The notes beneath the pieces were generated by a model, which was not told the DNA's origin, made no database searches, and saw only the letters and a list, made by a program, of their open reading frames with translations. DNA of 64,000 bases from Pelotomaculum_C sp050950345 (GTDB lineage Bacteria; Bacillota; Desulfotomaculia; Desulfotomaculales; Pelotomaculaceae). Both the position numbers and the translations under genes were made by a program. The stretch covers positions 124,001 through 188,000 of the forward strand of contig JBMNHK010000004.1 of the NCBI GenBank assembly GCA_050950345.1, given 5' to 3'. Numbering within the stretch: the stretch's first letter is position 1; each line of letters starts with the position of its first letter. Of the stretch, positions 1-8,411 are shown one piece after another.

Positions 1-198
1 GCCGGTGAGGGCGCCGCTCCAGGCCAGGATCACACCCTGCTTAAAACCGAACAAAAAGCCTGCGGCTGCAGCCAGAACGGCATAAGGCACAATCGGCAGG
101 AAGGCCTGCAAGGCGAATAAGAAAAAGGCTGCCCCGGGGGCCAGTAAGCCAAACTGGTTGATGTAGATAACCATATGCTGATAGTTGTTTAAATCCAT
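1..198 (-). CDS. TVP38/TMEM64-type (VTT domain) membrane protein, partial
   Basis: Only the first 66 codons are in the window; the gene runs off the left edge. The translation starts MDLNNYQHMV and goes straight into hydrophobic sequence, then shows FLPIVPYAVLAAAAG followed by FGFKQG and a further membrane stretch. This order is typical of the N-terminal half of VTT (SNARE-associated / DedA-like) proteins, which sit in the cytoplasmic membrane and carry a Pro/Gly-rich re-entrant segment. The start is the ATG at 198, with a weak AGAAGGA-like ribosome site. Substrate and physiological role cannot be read from the sequence. Assignment is by motif recognition on a fragment. Confidence 0.7.
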   Translation of the reverse strand, partial: MDLNNYQHMVIYINQFGLLAPGAAFFLFALQAFLPIVPYAVLAAAAGFLFGFKQGVILAWSGALTG

Positions 199-291
199 AT
201 CGAGTTATCCTTCTGTTATTAGACGAGCGCTTCCTTATACTTCCTATTAGTATGTCAATATGAAAAAGAGTATACCATATCCAAACACCAT

Positions 292-330
292 AAAAACATC
301 ACCTCCAGCCCTCTAAACTGCGAGGTGATG
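292..330 (-). terminator. Rho-independent terminator of ilvE
   Basis: The 9-bp perfect inverted repeat CATCACCTC (297-305) / GAGGTGATG (322-330) lies just downstream of the ilvE stop. Read on the minus strand it is followed by five T (complement of 292-296), so it fits an intrinsic terminator of ilvE. Confidence 0.75.
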
Positions 331-350
331 TTCTTTCCGGCGGCGAAAAA

Positions 351-1424
351 TTAACCTTTGATTTCCTCCATCCAATTAAACTCGTCCTCAAGTTTGCCCG
401 ACTGCACACCGGTGATATAGTCAAAGAGCTTTTGGGCGAAGGGCCCGGTCTGGTTATTGTTGATGACGATTTTTTGCCCCTTCCAGGTCAGCTCGCCTAC
501 TGGGGAGATCACCGCGGCGGTGCCGGAGCCGAACACTTCTTCCAGCTCGCCTTTGGCATGGGCTTCAAAAACCTCACCAATTGATATCTGGCGCTCAATG
601 GCCGGTACACCCCAGCTGCGGCATAATTCCAGGACGGTTTTGCGGGTGATGCCGCCTAAAATACTGCCGTTAAGTGCCGGAGTAACGACCTCGCCCTTGA
701 TCTTGAAGAGGATATTCATGGTGCCCACTTCTTCAACATATTTGCGGTGCACTGCATCCAGCCAGAGGACCTGTCCGAAACCTTCGGCGTAGGCCTCCCT
801 TTGGGCCGCTAAACTCATAGCGTAATTGGCCGGTGTTTTGGCTTCGCCCAGGCCGCCTTTGGTTGCCCGGACGTACTTGTCTTCCACTTTAATGCTGATC
901 GGGTTAAAACCGGTTTTATAGTAAGCGCCCACCGGGGAAAGGATAATAAACAGTTTGTAGCTGTCGGCAATCTTTACTCCCAGGTGCGCTTCGTCAGCGA
1001 AGACAAAAGGCCTGATATAAAGGGAAGTACCCGGTCGATCCGGAATCCAGTGCTTCTCCAGGGCTAACAAGGTCATCAATCCGGCATGGACTTCTTCCAC
1101 ATCCATTTGGGGAATGCACAGGTGGGCGGCGGAACGGTTAAACCGGTTTAAATACTCATAGGGCCTGAACACCCAGGCCCGGCTGTCACTGGAGCGAAAA
1201 GCCTTCATTCCTTCAAAGATGGCTTGTCCATAATGCAGCGTAGTCATAGCGGGGCTGGCGGGAAAATCACTATACGGCACGATGCGCGGCGAGTGCCAGC
1301 CTTTGCCCGTGTTGTAGTCCATAACAAACATGTGGTCGGTGAAAATCTTCCCGAATCCCAGTTCCTGATCAACGGGTAAAGAACCAGCTTCTTTGACTCT
1401 GTGTAAGGCAATTTCTTCCATCAT
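351..1424 (-). CDS. ilvE: Branched-chain amino acid aminotransferase
   Basis: A 357-residue PLP-dependent class IV aminotransferase that interconverts leucine, isoleucine and valine with their 2-oxo acids, using glutamate/2-oxoglutarate; cytosolic. The class IV landmarks are present: LHYGQAIFEGMKAFR near residue 63, the PLP-lysine segment GGLGEAKTPANYAMSL with the likely Schiff-base lysine at about 196, and EEVGTMNILF near 230. Length fits the larger BCAT (eukaryotic/Bacillus YbgE) type. The start is ATG 1424, directly followed by a second ATG, with GGAGG 4-7 bases upstream. It is monocistronic, with a terminator behind it. No T-box-like leader was recognised upstream. It fits functionally with the liv uptake operon at 45.7-50.3 kb. 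Confidence 0.95.
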   Translation of the reverse strand: MMEEIALHRVKEAGSLPVDQELGFGKIFTDHMFVMDYNTGKGWHSPRIVPYSDFPASPAMTTLHYGQAIFEGMKAFRSSDSRAWVFRPYEYLNRFNRSAAHLCIPQMDVEEVHAGLMTLLALEKHWIPDRPGTSLYIRPFVFADEAHLGVKIADSYKLFIILSPVGAYYKTGFNPISIKVEDKYVRATKGGLGEAKTPANYAMSLAAQREAYAEGFGQVLWLDAVHRKYVEEVGTMNILFKIKGEVVTPALNGSILGGITRKTVLELCRSWGVPAIERQISIGEVFEAHAKGELEEVFGSGTAAVISPVGELTWKGQKIVINNNQTGPFAQKLFDYITGVQSGKLEDEFNWMEEIKG

Positions 1425-1586
1425 AAGGCCTCCTACTTAAATCAATATGTAAATTCTATTACTCTTCATCCAAAACGTCTATAAATATTTGAAAATTTAT
1501 CTAAAATTATAAAAAAATAAGCCCGACAAGCAGCGGCAAAGCTTTGATCAGGCTAGATGATATTATTGCATTTGAAAAACTGCTTT

Positions 1587-1895
1587 TTAGCCAATCTCAC
1601 CGTATGTGCTATAGATCAGTCCGGACACCTGCAGCCAATTGAAGCTGTATGGATCAGGGTCGATATATATTTTGATCCCATCGGCCTCGGTCTCGACATT
1701 CTTGTGAACATATACCTCTATTCCCTTGGCTTGCTTTAGATGGTACCTTTCCTTTTTAAACGGCACCCCTGGCGACACGGCAGGCGCCAAGAGATTGCCC
1801 ACACAGCCGCCGTAGTTATAGAGCTCAACGGTGACAGCTCCGGCATTTTTATCAGTTTTTATATATTCCACAGCTTCATCGGTAATATCAACCAC
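1587..1895 (-). CDS. HesB/IscA-like protein of the CC/Se-motif type (single Cys variant)
   Basis: A 102-residue protein beginning MVDITDEAVEYIK, with YNYGGCVG at about 27-34 and a C-terminal ADGIKIYIDPDP segment. The N-terminal ITDEAxxYI, the Gly/Cys loop and the DGIxxYI strand are typical of small HesB-like proteins of anaerobes, in which this loop often carries two cysteines or a selenocysteine. Only one Cys is left here, and the usual C-terminal CxC of IscA is absent, so iron-sulphur scaffold function is doubtful. The stop is at 1587 and there is a RBS-like GGGGG upstream of the ATG. It stands alone between ilvE and decayed sequence. Function unknown. Confidence 0.6.
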   Translation of the reverse strand: MVDITDEAVEYIKTDKNAGAVTVELYNYGGCVGNLLAPAVSPGVPFKKERYHLKQAKGIEVYVHKNVETEADGIKIYIDPDPYSFNWLQVSGLIYSTYGEIG

Positions 1896-2066
1896 AGGAC
1901 ATGCCCCCCTTGTGTTTTATAACCATTATATCATAATTTCAAGGGTTTAGCTGATCATTACCCATGAAAAATTGCGTGTCCCATAGTTGGAAAATCCTGC
2001 TTAAGCCAAACCCGGTGCTAACGCAAATCGCAATTATAAGATCAGGCAGGCGAAGTAGCCAGGGAG

Positions 2067-2231
2067 ATGGCCGTGTATCCTTGTTTTCTTGCTTTAATGG
2101 CCGGGGTATATTTAATAAGCCAGGCTCATACCGGGGTTGTTTTACTGGCGGCCGCCGCCCTTATCGGATATGGCTACGGCAACTTTATTACGGTATCCCA
2201 AGTAGTTGCGCTTAGCCGCGCGAGGTATTAA
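2067..2231 (+). pseudogene. Remnant of a major facilitator superfamily transporter
   Basis: From 2067 the frame reads MAVYPCFLALMAGVYL, later AAALIGYGYGNFITVSQVV, and ends at TAA 2231. The GYGYGN...Q pattern is the one seen between late transmembrane helices of MFS drug exporters. Only about 54 codons remain, and there is no N-terminal half in any frame, so this is a fragment and not a working transporter. It belongs to the decayed stretch 1.95-3.2 kb. Confidence 0.5.
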
Positions 2232-2339
2232 TTCATGTTAAAATGTTGGGAAGGATAAAGTATCTACTGTTAGAGAAATTATTGGCGGTGCAAGCCGTTC
2301 ATCGCAGGCGGGCGGCCGGATGAGCCGGTAGCAGGGTAG

Positions 2340-2630
2340 TTGATAAGTCGCAAGACAGGTATGGTATGGGATGAACCGCTGGTCGGTCTTGACCCGCATG
2401 GGATCCGCGAACTGAAAGCGGTCATTGCTGAGCTGCGGGACAGCGGCTGCGCTCTGCTTGTCAGTACCCATATGATCGAAAGCGTGGAGGAAGACTGGGA
2501 TCTAACCTACATCATGGTCAAGGGCCGTATCGCGCGGGTTTGCCGCCGTACGGACCTCACGGACGGCCAAAGCCTTGAAGACGTATATTTCACCATCACG
2601 GAAGGGAAAAGCCCGGAGGATAGACCATGA
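2340..2630 (+). pseudogene. C-terminal fragment of an ABC transporter ATPase
   Basis: The reading frame carries the Walker B region MVWDEPLVGLDPHG followed by the D-loop, the H-loop segment LLVSTHMIESVEE and a typical C-terminal tail. The Walker A motif and signature motif are missing: the sequence before about 2355 shows no homology in frame. The protein could not bind ATP in the usual way. It overlaps by 4 bases with the permease fragment that follows, which preserves the original ATPase-permease operon layout. Confidence 0.75.
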
Positions 2631-3175
2631 ACAGTCTTATTTTTCTGCTGGCCAGAAGCGCCAAAAATACTCTTCTGGAGCTTCGGTGGAAACCAGCGAA
2701 GCTTTTGTTATGGGTGCTTACGATTGCAGGGATTGGCGGGATTTTTATCCTTTCCCTGAATACACGCCAAAGTGCGGCCGGTTCCCTTGATCTCGTCTGG
2801 CTCAAGGGTATCCTGTTCCTTTTTATCCTGTTTTTTGTCGTGCTCGCCATCCAAAAAGGCCTGGCCAACGGAAACGTTATATTCGACATGAACGATGTCA
2901 ATTTACTGTTTGTTTCACCGGTCAATTCCCGCTTGATCCTGATGTACGGCATCGTGCGCATGGCGAAAATGGCTTTCTGGGCGGGCTTTTTTATCCTGTT
3001 TCAAAGCAATTCCCTCCGCACGCGCTTTGGGGTAGGGTTTGATGGGGTGCTCCTGGTGCTGCTCGGCTTTATGCTGGCCTTCGGTGTGCTTCAAGTCCTG
3101 TCGCTTCTGATTTACAGCCTGACCAACGGAAAACCGCGCCGGAAACTGGCTTTGGTTAAATCCGAAATTAATTAA
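2627..3175 (+). pseudogene. Truncated ABC exporter permease
   Basis: The 182-residue product starts MNSLIFLLARSAKNTL and has predicted membrane segments near 30-45, 62-78, 112-130 and 140-160, with a conserved-looking cytoplasmic segment GNVIFDMNDVNLLFVSPV. That segment and the position behind an ATPase gene fit the large (around 530-residue) putative ABC exporter permeases of Firmicutes. The frame stops after about a third of that length, so it is probably a truncated relic together with its ATPase partner. Its stop overlaps the stop of the convergent DUF5652 gene. Confidence 0.6.
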
Positions 3176-3396
3176 GCATGGATGGGAGAATGTTTACTGT
3201 CTTTTTTTCTGAAGAAAATAAGGTAGACAATTTCAAGAATACCAACTGTATTTACTATTAAAAGCGCAATGTACCAGATCAATTGCCTGTTGCCGGCAGC
3301 ATGCCAAAGGGCTATGCCCTTCCAGATAACTGCCCAGGCGATTACTAAATAGAATAGAGGACTGTCCGGCTGTAGAATTTGTAATATGCTATTCAT
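3172..3396 (-). CDS. DUF5652-like small membrane protein
   Basis: A 74-residue protein with two predicted membrane helices (about 13-30 and 40-62) separated by WKGIALWHAAGNRQ, then NTVGILEIVYLIFF and a charged RKKDSKH tail. The W-K-G-x-A-L-W and N-T-x-G-I-L-E motifs are characteristic of the uncharacterised DUF5652 family. It starts 8 bases inside the end of the upstream XRE regulator gene, so the two are translated from one transcript. Function is unknown; a membrane partner of the regulator is possible. Confidence 0.7.
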   Translation of the reverse strand: MNSILQILQPDSPLFYLVIAWAVIWKGIALWHAAGNRQLIWYIALLIVNTVGILEIVYLIFFRKKDSKHSPIHA

Positions 3397-4513
3397 GTGT
3401 ATTCCTCCCTGAATTTGTTGTTAATTTTTCAATTATGCTTTTATAACGCGGCTCTTCTGCTAAAGCTGCAAACGCCGGATTTGATAGGACAGCCTGCAGC
3501 ATGCTTTCTTTGATTATCTTTTCATTCCGTGGGGCACCGGCGCCTAAATCAAAGTCTGCAAACCAGCCATCAATTGCATCGAAGAAAGAATCTCCGTGTA
3601 ATGTAAAAGTGAAGAAGCCCATAGTGCAGATATCTGCATATTTCTGTAACATATCAAGGGATTTTTCAGTATTGCCTTGTATACTGTACACCTGTGCTGC
3701 AGTAAAATAGATTTGCGCCATAGTGTTTGGGTGTAACCGTTCCAAGTTATAGGTTGCTGCTACAGATAATGCCCGGTGCAAAATCTCCCCGGTTTTCTCG
3801 CTGCTATCTGCATTTAGCATTAAATAGGCCGGTGTTGCCCCAATTAGTGCAAGGAGATGCTGATACATACCGATTTGCGTTACTTCTTTTGCCTTTGATG
3901 CATTTCCCATGATCTGATATGCCTGTGCCACAATCTCATGATCCGTCGGGAGCGGTCGTATTGATTCCCTAAGTAAATCTAAAACCTGCCGCGGCTGGTT
4001 TAACATTAGATAACATACCGCTTCAAAAGAAGTAGCATCTCTAGAGAGCCACACGTCGTCACTTTCAGTTTTAATTCTCATGCATAACCCGGCCGCTTCA
4101 CTCAGTATAGCTTCTTGCCTTTTCCTTTCTTCTGCCAGCATATGATGATTGGCCAGCAGCACTGCCATCTGGAACAACAACGGAAAACAGGAATAGTATT
4201 TTTTAATTATTCCCCGGCATTCTGCCAAAACATCATCAAATGGACGGGCAGCAAAGTCTTTTGACAAACGATGATACAACTTTTTAATATCTCCTTTTGT
4301 CATCTGCGGCGCATAACCTATCAAATCGTCAATGCTGATATTGAAATATGCCGCAAGCTGCGGAAGGAAGGTTATGTCGGGATAACTCTGCGCTGTTTCC
4401 CATTTTGAAACAGATGCTTTAGAGACCCCGATATATGCGGCAAGTTCATCCTGGGTGATACCTTTTTCTTTGCGCTTTGTAACCAGCGTTTTTGCAATAT
4501 TGATTTCTTTCAT
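3389..4513 (-). CDS. XRE-family transcriptional regulator with long C-terminal helical domain
   Basis: A 374-residue protein. Residues 5-62 form a Cro/CI-type helix-turn-helix (GITQDELAAYIGVSKASV followed by SKWETAQSYPDITFLPQL). The remainder is largely alpha-helical and resembles tetratricopeptide-type sensor domains of Firmicute XRE regulators. It binds DNA as a repressor or activator; the effector is unknown. The start is ATG 4513 with AGGAGGTGG upstream. It is translationally coupled to the DUF5652 gene. An inverted repeat at 4572-4598 just upstream is a candidate autoregulatory site. Confidence 0.8.
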   Translation of the reverse strand: MKEINIAKTLVTKRKEKGITQDELAAYIGVSKASVSKWETAQSYPDITFLPQLAAYFNISIDDLIGYAPQMTKGDIKKLYHRLSKDFAARPFDDVLAECRGIIKKYYSCFPLLFQMAVLLANHHMLAEERKRQEAILSEAAGLCMRIKTESDDVWLSRDATSFEAVCYLMLNQPRQVLDLLRESIRPLPTDHEIVAQAYQIMGNASKAKEVTQIGMYQHLLALIGATPAYLMLNADSSEKTGEILHRALSVAATYNLERLHPNTMAQIYFTAAQVYSIQGNTEKSLDMLQKYADICTMGFFTFTLHGDSFFDAIDGWFADFDLGAGAPRNEKIIKESMLQAVLSNPAFAALAEEPRYKSIIEKLTTNSGRNTHE

Positions 4514-4571
4514 ATGACCACCTCCTACATATAATTGTATGGATCAGCTCCTCATATAACAATGGATTGTT

Positions 4572-4598
4572 GGTTGATTATGGTTGAATAAATCAACC
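4572..4598. promoter_or_regulatory. Inverted repeat upstream of the XRE gene, candidate operator
   Basis: GGTTGATT (4572-4579) and AATCAACC (4591-4598) are perfect 8-bp arms with an 11-base spacer, about 60 bases upstream of the regulator start. The spacing suits a dimeric helix-turn-helix protein. The function is inference. The rest of 4514-4828 shows no gene. Confidence 0.4.
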
Positions 4599-4828
4599 AC
4601 AAGGAAACTTTCTAATAAAGAAACAACCCTCCAGATTTGCAAAAATGTAAAACCCACCTCGTCATAGCAAATAGCATAGACGGAAGGATAGTAGGGGGCT
4701 ATTTTAGGCTAATATGCAGGATCTACTAAAATAGCTGTCGAAAATTAAGAATATTGAGTAATCACTTCATCTGGGCCTACTTGTAATCACGCATATGCTG
4801 GTTATCTAAAATGGAAAGGATGTTTTTT

Positions 4829-5959
4829 TTGAGAAAGGCGTTTATTTCACCGTCAAAATATGTTCAAGGGGAGGGCGAGCTTAAAAACCTGGGGTTTTTT
4901 GTAAAGAACTTTGGCAGACACGCACTGCTGGTCGCAAGCAAAAGCGGATATAAACGCGTGGAGGAAGCGCTGAACGAAACAGCTGAAAAATTTGATGTAT
5001 CCTTTGTAATGACTGACTTTTGTGGAGAATGCTCCAAAGCGGAGATTTCAAGGCTGGGTATGCTTGCACAGAAGAAAAGCTGCGACTGTATTATTGGCCT
5101 CGGCGGCGGCAAAGCAATTGACACTGCTAAATGTGTGGCAAATGGTAAACCGCTTATTATTGTCCCGACGAATGCGGCGACCGATGCGCCGACCAGCCAT
5201 CTTGCGGTCATTTACAACCAGGAGGGCGTGGTTGAGGATTATGCATTCTTTCAAAGGAACCCGGATGTGATTCTGGTTGATACCGGTGTCATCGCGAAAT
5301 CCCCCGTGCGGCTATTGGTATCCGGTATGGGCGATGCGCTTGCTACCTTCTTTGAGGCGCGGTCTTGTGAAAAATCGTTTGGTGATGTATTTGCTGGTTA
5401 TCCTTGCGGTGCTCGTGAAATGGCGTGTCCGCCTGCAAAGCCAACCAAAACGGCAATGGCGCTTGCAGAGCTCTGTTATAAAACCCTTCTTGCCGATGGT
5501 TTAAAGGCAAAGCAAGCCTGCGAACTTGATGTAGTAACCCCGGCTCTTGAAAATATCGTGGAAGCGAACACTTTGCTATCCGGCCTTGGATTTGAAAACG
5601 GCGGCCTTTCGGCGGCGCACGCCATTCACGACGGCCTGACCGCCGTACCGGAGGCACACGCGTATTATCATGGTGAAAAGGTCGCTTTTGGAACCATATG
5701 CCAGCTTGTTCTTGAAAACGCACCGAAAGAGGAAATAGAAACGGTAATAAAGTTTTTCCTTGAGATCGGTCTGCCCGTTTGTCTTGAAGACATCGGTATA
5801 AAATCCCTGTCAAGCGAAAAACTTACGGAGGTTTCTTTGGTTGCCTGTCACCACTCGAATATGCACAATATGCCCTTCCCTGTTAAGCAAGATATGGTTG
5901 CTGCCGCCATACTGGCCGCCGATAGAATCGGAATGACCTATAAAACGTATAGGTCATAA
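4829..5959 (+). CDS. gldA: Glycerol dehydrogenase
   Basis: An NAD-dependent, metal-containing dehydrogenase that oxidises glycerol to dihydroxyacetone, from the iron-containing alcohol dehydrogenase superfamily; cytosolic. Visible landmarks are GECSKAEI, the nucleotide loop GLGGGKAIDTAK, PTNAATDAPTS, and the metal ligands in GMGDALATFFEA, HAIHDGL and HGEKVAFG. I prefer the TTG at 4829 over the ATG at 4811: the GGAAAGGA ribosome site (4813-4820) lies 8 bases before it and the product then begins MRKAFISPSKYVQGEGEL, the usual family N-terminus. It has about 376 residues, as expected. It stands alone; no dihydroxyacetone kinase is next to it. Confidence 0.93.
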   Translation: MRKAFISPSKYVQGEGELKNLGFFVKNFGRHALLVASKSGYKRVEEALNETAEKFDVSFVMTDFCGECSKAEISRLGMLAQKKSCDCIIGLGGGKAIDTAKCVANGKPLIIVPTNAATDAPTSHLAVIYNQEGVVEDYAFFQRNPDVILVDTGVIAKSPVRLLVSGMGDALATFFEARSCEKSFGDVFAGYPCGAREMACPPAKPTKTAMALAELCYKTLLADGLKAKQACELDVVTPALENIVEANTLLSGLGFENGGLSAAHAIHDGLTAVPEAHAYYHGEKVAFGTICQLVLENAPKEEIETVIKFFLEIGLPVCLEDIGIKSLSSEKLTEVSLVACHHSNMHNMPFPVKQDMVAAAILAADRIGMTYKTYRS

Positions 5960-6002
5960 GAAACATGCGATGGAAAAGCTGGCATGCACTCATATTTATC
6001 AT

Positions 6003-6083
6003 TTAGAAAAGGTTACCAGCGTAAATAAGGCAATTATATTAAACGTACCCCTATTACTTGCAGCAATTTTACAGGGGGGGTAG
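6003..6083 (+). pseudogene. Decayed copy of a small membrane protein (paralogue of 12564-12713)
   Basis: The frame reads LEKVTSVNKAIILN and ends ACAGGGGGGG-TAG. It matches the start of the 49-residue ORF at 12564 (IEKVAGVNKAIIVN, later LAA), and the two DNA stretches share GTAAATAAGGCAATTATA. No start codon is left and the second half is lost, so this is a relic or recombined copy. Confidence 0.4.
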
Positions 6084-6109
6084 TTGACTATCTCAGCCAC
6101 TACCCCCCC
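6074..6109. repeat. 11-bp G/C-rich inverted repeat behind gldA
   Basis: GGGGGGGTAGT (6074-6084) pairs perfectly with ACTACCCCCCC (6099-6109) around a 14-base loop. It lies between the convergent gldA and methyltransferase genes and could end both transcripts, but neither strand has a T-run after it. Confidence 0.6.
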
Positions 6110-6175
6110 CCAATTACCGCCTTATTTTACACCTATTTGGACGTACACGGAATCCGGAATATACCCAATAGCCAC

Positions 6176-6892
6176 TTATTTTCTGCGCAGGATCATTGCT
6201 ATAAAGTTCATATATTTGCCTGCGCCGGCGTTCATGGCCTTGCGATCATTAACGGCATATTCATTGTCACAGACAAGCCAATCGTTCCAGCATTCGTCAA
6301 AGCTTTCCATTTCGCAGACCGATATAATTTCAACGCCGTCAGTATGCTCAAGCATCTTCCGCCAATAAACGGCATCATGCAAAGTGTCTATATCTTCCGC
6401 TTTCCATGAAAGCAGCATTTCAGGCGGCAGGTTGTCGTGGATATCTTTTTTGAGCCCGGGAACGACAATCAGCAAGTAGCCTCCATGCTTTACAAAAGGC
6501 AGCAAATGCCTGCCCAGGTACTCTTTATCGCATCCAAAAAATTGATAGGAGTCAACACATACCACTGCGTCAAAGAATTCTTCCGCATAGGGCAGATCGT
6601 GCGCCTCCGCATGTATTGGGATGATTTGCCAGGGCGTCAATCCCAGATCATCAAAACGCTTTTTATTGTCGGTTGCGCTGATCCATAAATCAGTTGCAAA
6701 TACACGCAGGCCATACTCCTTGGCCAAAAAGACAGACGTAACACCACGCCCGCACCCCAGGTCAAGCACGGTTGCGTTTTTGGGAATACTATGAAGCGTA
6801 AATAATTCCTCCAGCAGCTTGATGGGATTTGGTCCCATTATATTTTCTTTTATAAAGGTACTGTCATAATTTCCTGATCTTATATACTTCAT
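6176..6892 (-). CDS. Class I SAM-dependent methyltransferase
   Basis: A 238-residue protein with a Rossmann-fold methyltransferase core: motif I VLDLGCGRGVTS at about 41-52, an acidic residue at the end of strand 2 (FATDLW), the motif II/III region FDAVVCVDSYQFFG and a motif IV-like LLIVVPGLKKD. The N-terminal part IRSGNYDSTFIKENIMGPNP resembles methyltransferase_11/25-type enzymes of Firmicutes. The substrate is not predictable. The start is ATG 6892, with AGGAAGG upstream. The 5' leader holds a terminator-like hairpin (6966-6986), so expression may be attenuated. Confidence 0.85.
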   Translation of the reverse strand: MKYIRSGNYDSTFIKENIMGPNPIKLLEELFTLHSIPKNATVLDLGCGRGVTSVFLAKEYGLRVFATDLWISATDNKKRFDDLGLTPWQIIPIHAEAHDLPYAEEFFDAVVCVDSYQFFGCDKEYLGRHLLPFVKHGGYLLIVVPGLKKDIHDNLPPEMLLSWKAEDIDTLHDAVYWRKMLEHTDGVEIISVCEMESFDECWNDWLVCDNEYAVNDRKAMNAGAGKYMNFIAMILRRK

Positions 6893-6944
6893 GGTAACCT
6901 TCCTTTCTGATCATGAATAAGTGATTTTTTAATTTGGAACACAC

Positions 6945-7036
6945 TTTTCATACAGAAAATAAAAAGGCATAGTACAATACTATGCCAAACCCAAGACGAT
7001 ATCGTAAGGCCAGCTTGACATAGTTCTGTATGAAAA
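6945..7036. repeat. 92-bp element with 13-bp terminal inverted repeats and internal hairpin
   Basis: TTTTCATACAGAA (6945-6957) is the exact reverse complement of TTCTGTATGAAAA (7024-7036). Inside are a perfect 9-bp hairpin GGCATAGTA-CAA-TACTATGCC (6966-6986), followed on the minus strand by TTTTT, and the palindrome ACGATATCGT. It lies in the leader of the methyltransferase gene and could be a small non-autonomous insertion or a structured leader. Confidence 0.5.
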
Positions 7037-7054
7037 CAAAAAATGCACACAAAC

Positions 7055-7077
7055 AAAGGCAATCACCTATTGCCTTT
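7055..7077. repeat. 9-bp hairpin between the methyltransferase gene and IS30
   Basis: AAAGGCAAT (7055-7063) and ATTGCCTTT (7069-7077) form a perfect 9-bp stem with a 5-base loop in otherwise gene-free DNA. No T-run follows. The purpose is unknown. Confidence 0.5.
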
Positions 7078-7193
7078 GCTAACATGTACAATTATCGTGT
7101 TCCTTACAGAACAATGGCCAAACAGACACCGCTTTCTTGATTTATATGGCAAAATTTTATAGCATTTCCGGAACATTGTCAATGAGCAAATGA

Positions 7194-7208
7194 TCATTGG
7201 CCTCGAGT
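7194..7208. repeat. Left 15-bp target duplication of IS30 element
   Basis: TCATTGGCCTCGAGT here is identical to 8412-8426 at the other end of the IS30 element. The copies abut the element ends exactly, so they are read as a target-site duplication. Confidence 0.8.
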
Positions 7209-8411
7209 GGTTAATTGCAAGTTTAATTGCCACCCATATTTTGGCACCTCTGATTATGCTACCATCTCATTAGCAGATTTATATCCATGAATTTTTCTTG
7301 GGTAATTATTCATCCAGTTCTCAATTCGCCTGATGTCTTTTTGCTTAAGCTTGCTGATATCTGTGCCCTTTGGTATAAACCGGCGGATTAACTTGTTGGC
7401 ATTTTCATTGGTTCCACGTTCCCAGGCGCTAAATGGGTGGGCATAAAAGATTTTTGTCCGTTGAGTGCCTGGCTTTCTGACCGAACTCTCTAATTCAGCA
7501 CTGTTAAGAAACTCGCTTCCATTGTCTACCGTAATGGTTTTAAACACTTCTGTAAAGCGTGTTCCGTACTCCCTTTCAAGCCTATCCAGGGCTTTCTTCA
7601 CTGATTTCTGTGTCTTTTCCGGCATCTTTCGGATAAGCTCTTTTCTCGACTTGCGTTCTGTCAGAACTAGCAGTGCGGCTTTGCCTTTTCCTTTGCCACT
7701 TACTACACAATCCATCTCCCAATGGCCGGCTTCCTCCCGGCTACCAGCTGCTTCAGGTCTTTCTTCTATGCTAGTGCCTTTTAGATTGTTGTGGGCAACT
7801 CTTACCTTCTTATGGCGTTTTTTTCGGGGTACTCGTTTTACCGGCAGGTCTTTATTCGTTATATTTGCAAATAATTCTTTATCGATATAGTTATAGAGCG
7901 TTTTTGTACATATACTGGTCTTAAATTTTATGCCTTTTGCCCAGATTTCGCCAATGACTGCGTCAGGCGTATATTTCTCCTGGATAATCTTTTTTTCTAT
8001 GTGATTTGCCAGTTCATGGTCATGACCAATCTTTAAGCATGCTCCCTTATTAGCGGCTTTTTCGCGGTATACTCGCTCGGCTGTATCTGCGCAGTATTTG
8101 TCTACATAAGTAAGGTCGTATCCTAGCATCCTGACAGTCCCACGACCAATCTCGCGTTCGATGGTTCGTTTATGCTTGCCTAACAGCTTCGCTATCTCGC
8201 TGGGGCGCTTCTTCTCCTTGAGTAGAATTTCAATCTGGTAGCGTTCTCTTAATGTAATGTGTTTAAAACGGCGTAATGTCGTGGTACAATGGGATTGACT
8301 CATGTGCATGGCCTCCTTTATGTTGTGGTTTAGTCACCTTTAACATATCAGAGGTTTTGCCATGAGTCTCTATTTTTTTGTTATATGCGGCATTTAATTT
8401 TACAACTTACC
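7209..8411 (-). mobile_element. IS30-family insertion sequence, complete (1203 bp)
   Basis: The element is bounded by imperfect terminal inverted repeats starting GGT: 17 of the first 23 bases match between 7209 onward and the reverse complement of the end at 8411. It contains a single transposase gene on the minus strand and is flanked on both sides by the identical 15-bp sequence at 7194-7208 and 8412-8426. Intact ORF, intact ends and intact duplication suggest recent, simple transposition. The 15-bp duplication is long compared with the 2-3 bp of IS30 itself, although long duplications are known for some family members. Confidence 0.85.
7254..8303 (-). CDS. IS30-family transposase
   Basis: About 349 residues. 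The N-terminal HTH_38-type region (ITLRERYQIEILLKEKK, then IAKLLGKHKRTIEREIGRG) binds the element ends. The C-terminal rve-type DDE catalytic core has Asp in HWEMDCVVSG, Asp in TVDNGSEF and Glu in ERGTNENANKLIR, the IS30 E-motif. I place the start at the ATG at 8303 (MSQSHCTT), because AAAGGAGG lies 8 bases upstream; another ATG six bases earlier is too close to that site. The gene looks intact and functional. Confidence 0.92.
   Translation of the reverse strand: MSQSHCTTTLRRFKHITLRERYQIEILLKEKKRPSEIAKLLGKHKRTIEREIGRGTVRMLGYDLTYVDKYCADTAERVYREKAANKGACLKIGHDHELANHIEKKIIQEKYTPDAVIGEIWAKGIKFKTSICTKTLYNYIDKELFANITNKDLPVKRVPRKKRHKKVRVAHNNLKGTSIEERPEAAGSREEAGHWEMDCVVSGKGKGKAALLVLTERKSRKELIRKMPEKTQKSVKKALDRLEREYGTRFTEVFKTITVDNGSEFLNSAELESSVRKPGTQRTKIFYAHPFSAWERGTNENANKLIRRFIPKGTDISKLKQKDIRRIENWMNNYPRKIHGYKSANEMVA

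Noticed and set aside
1425..1586. T-box or other leader upstream of ilvE
   Set aside because: No specifier stem or T-box core sequence could be recognised; the region is simply AT-rich.
2238..2471. Minus-strand 77-codon frame
   Set aside because: Antisense to the ABC ATPase fragment with no supporting signal.
6074..6109. Certain intrinsic terminator for gldA
   Set aside because: The stem is perfect but lacks a T-run on either strand, so it is listed only as an inverted repeat.
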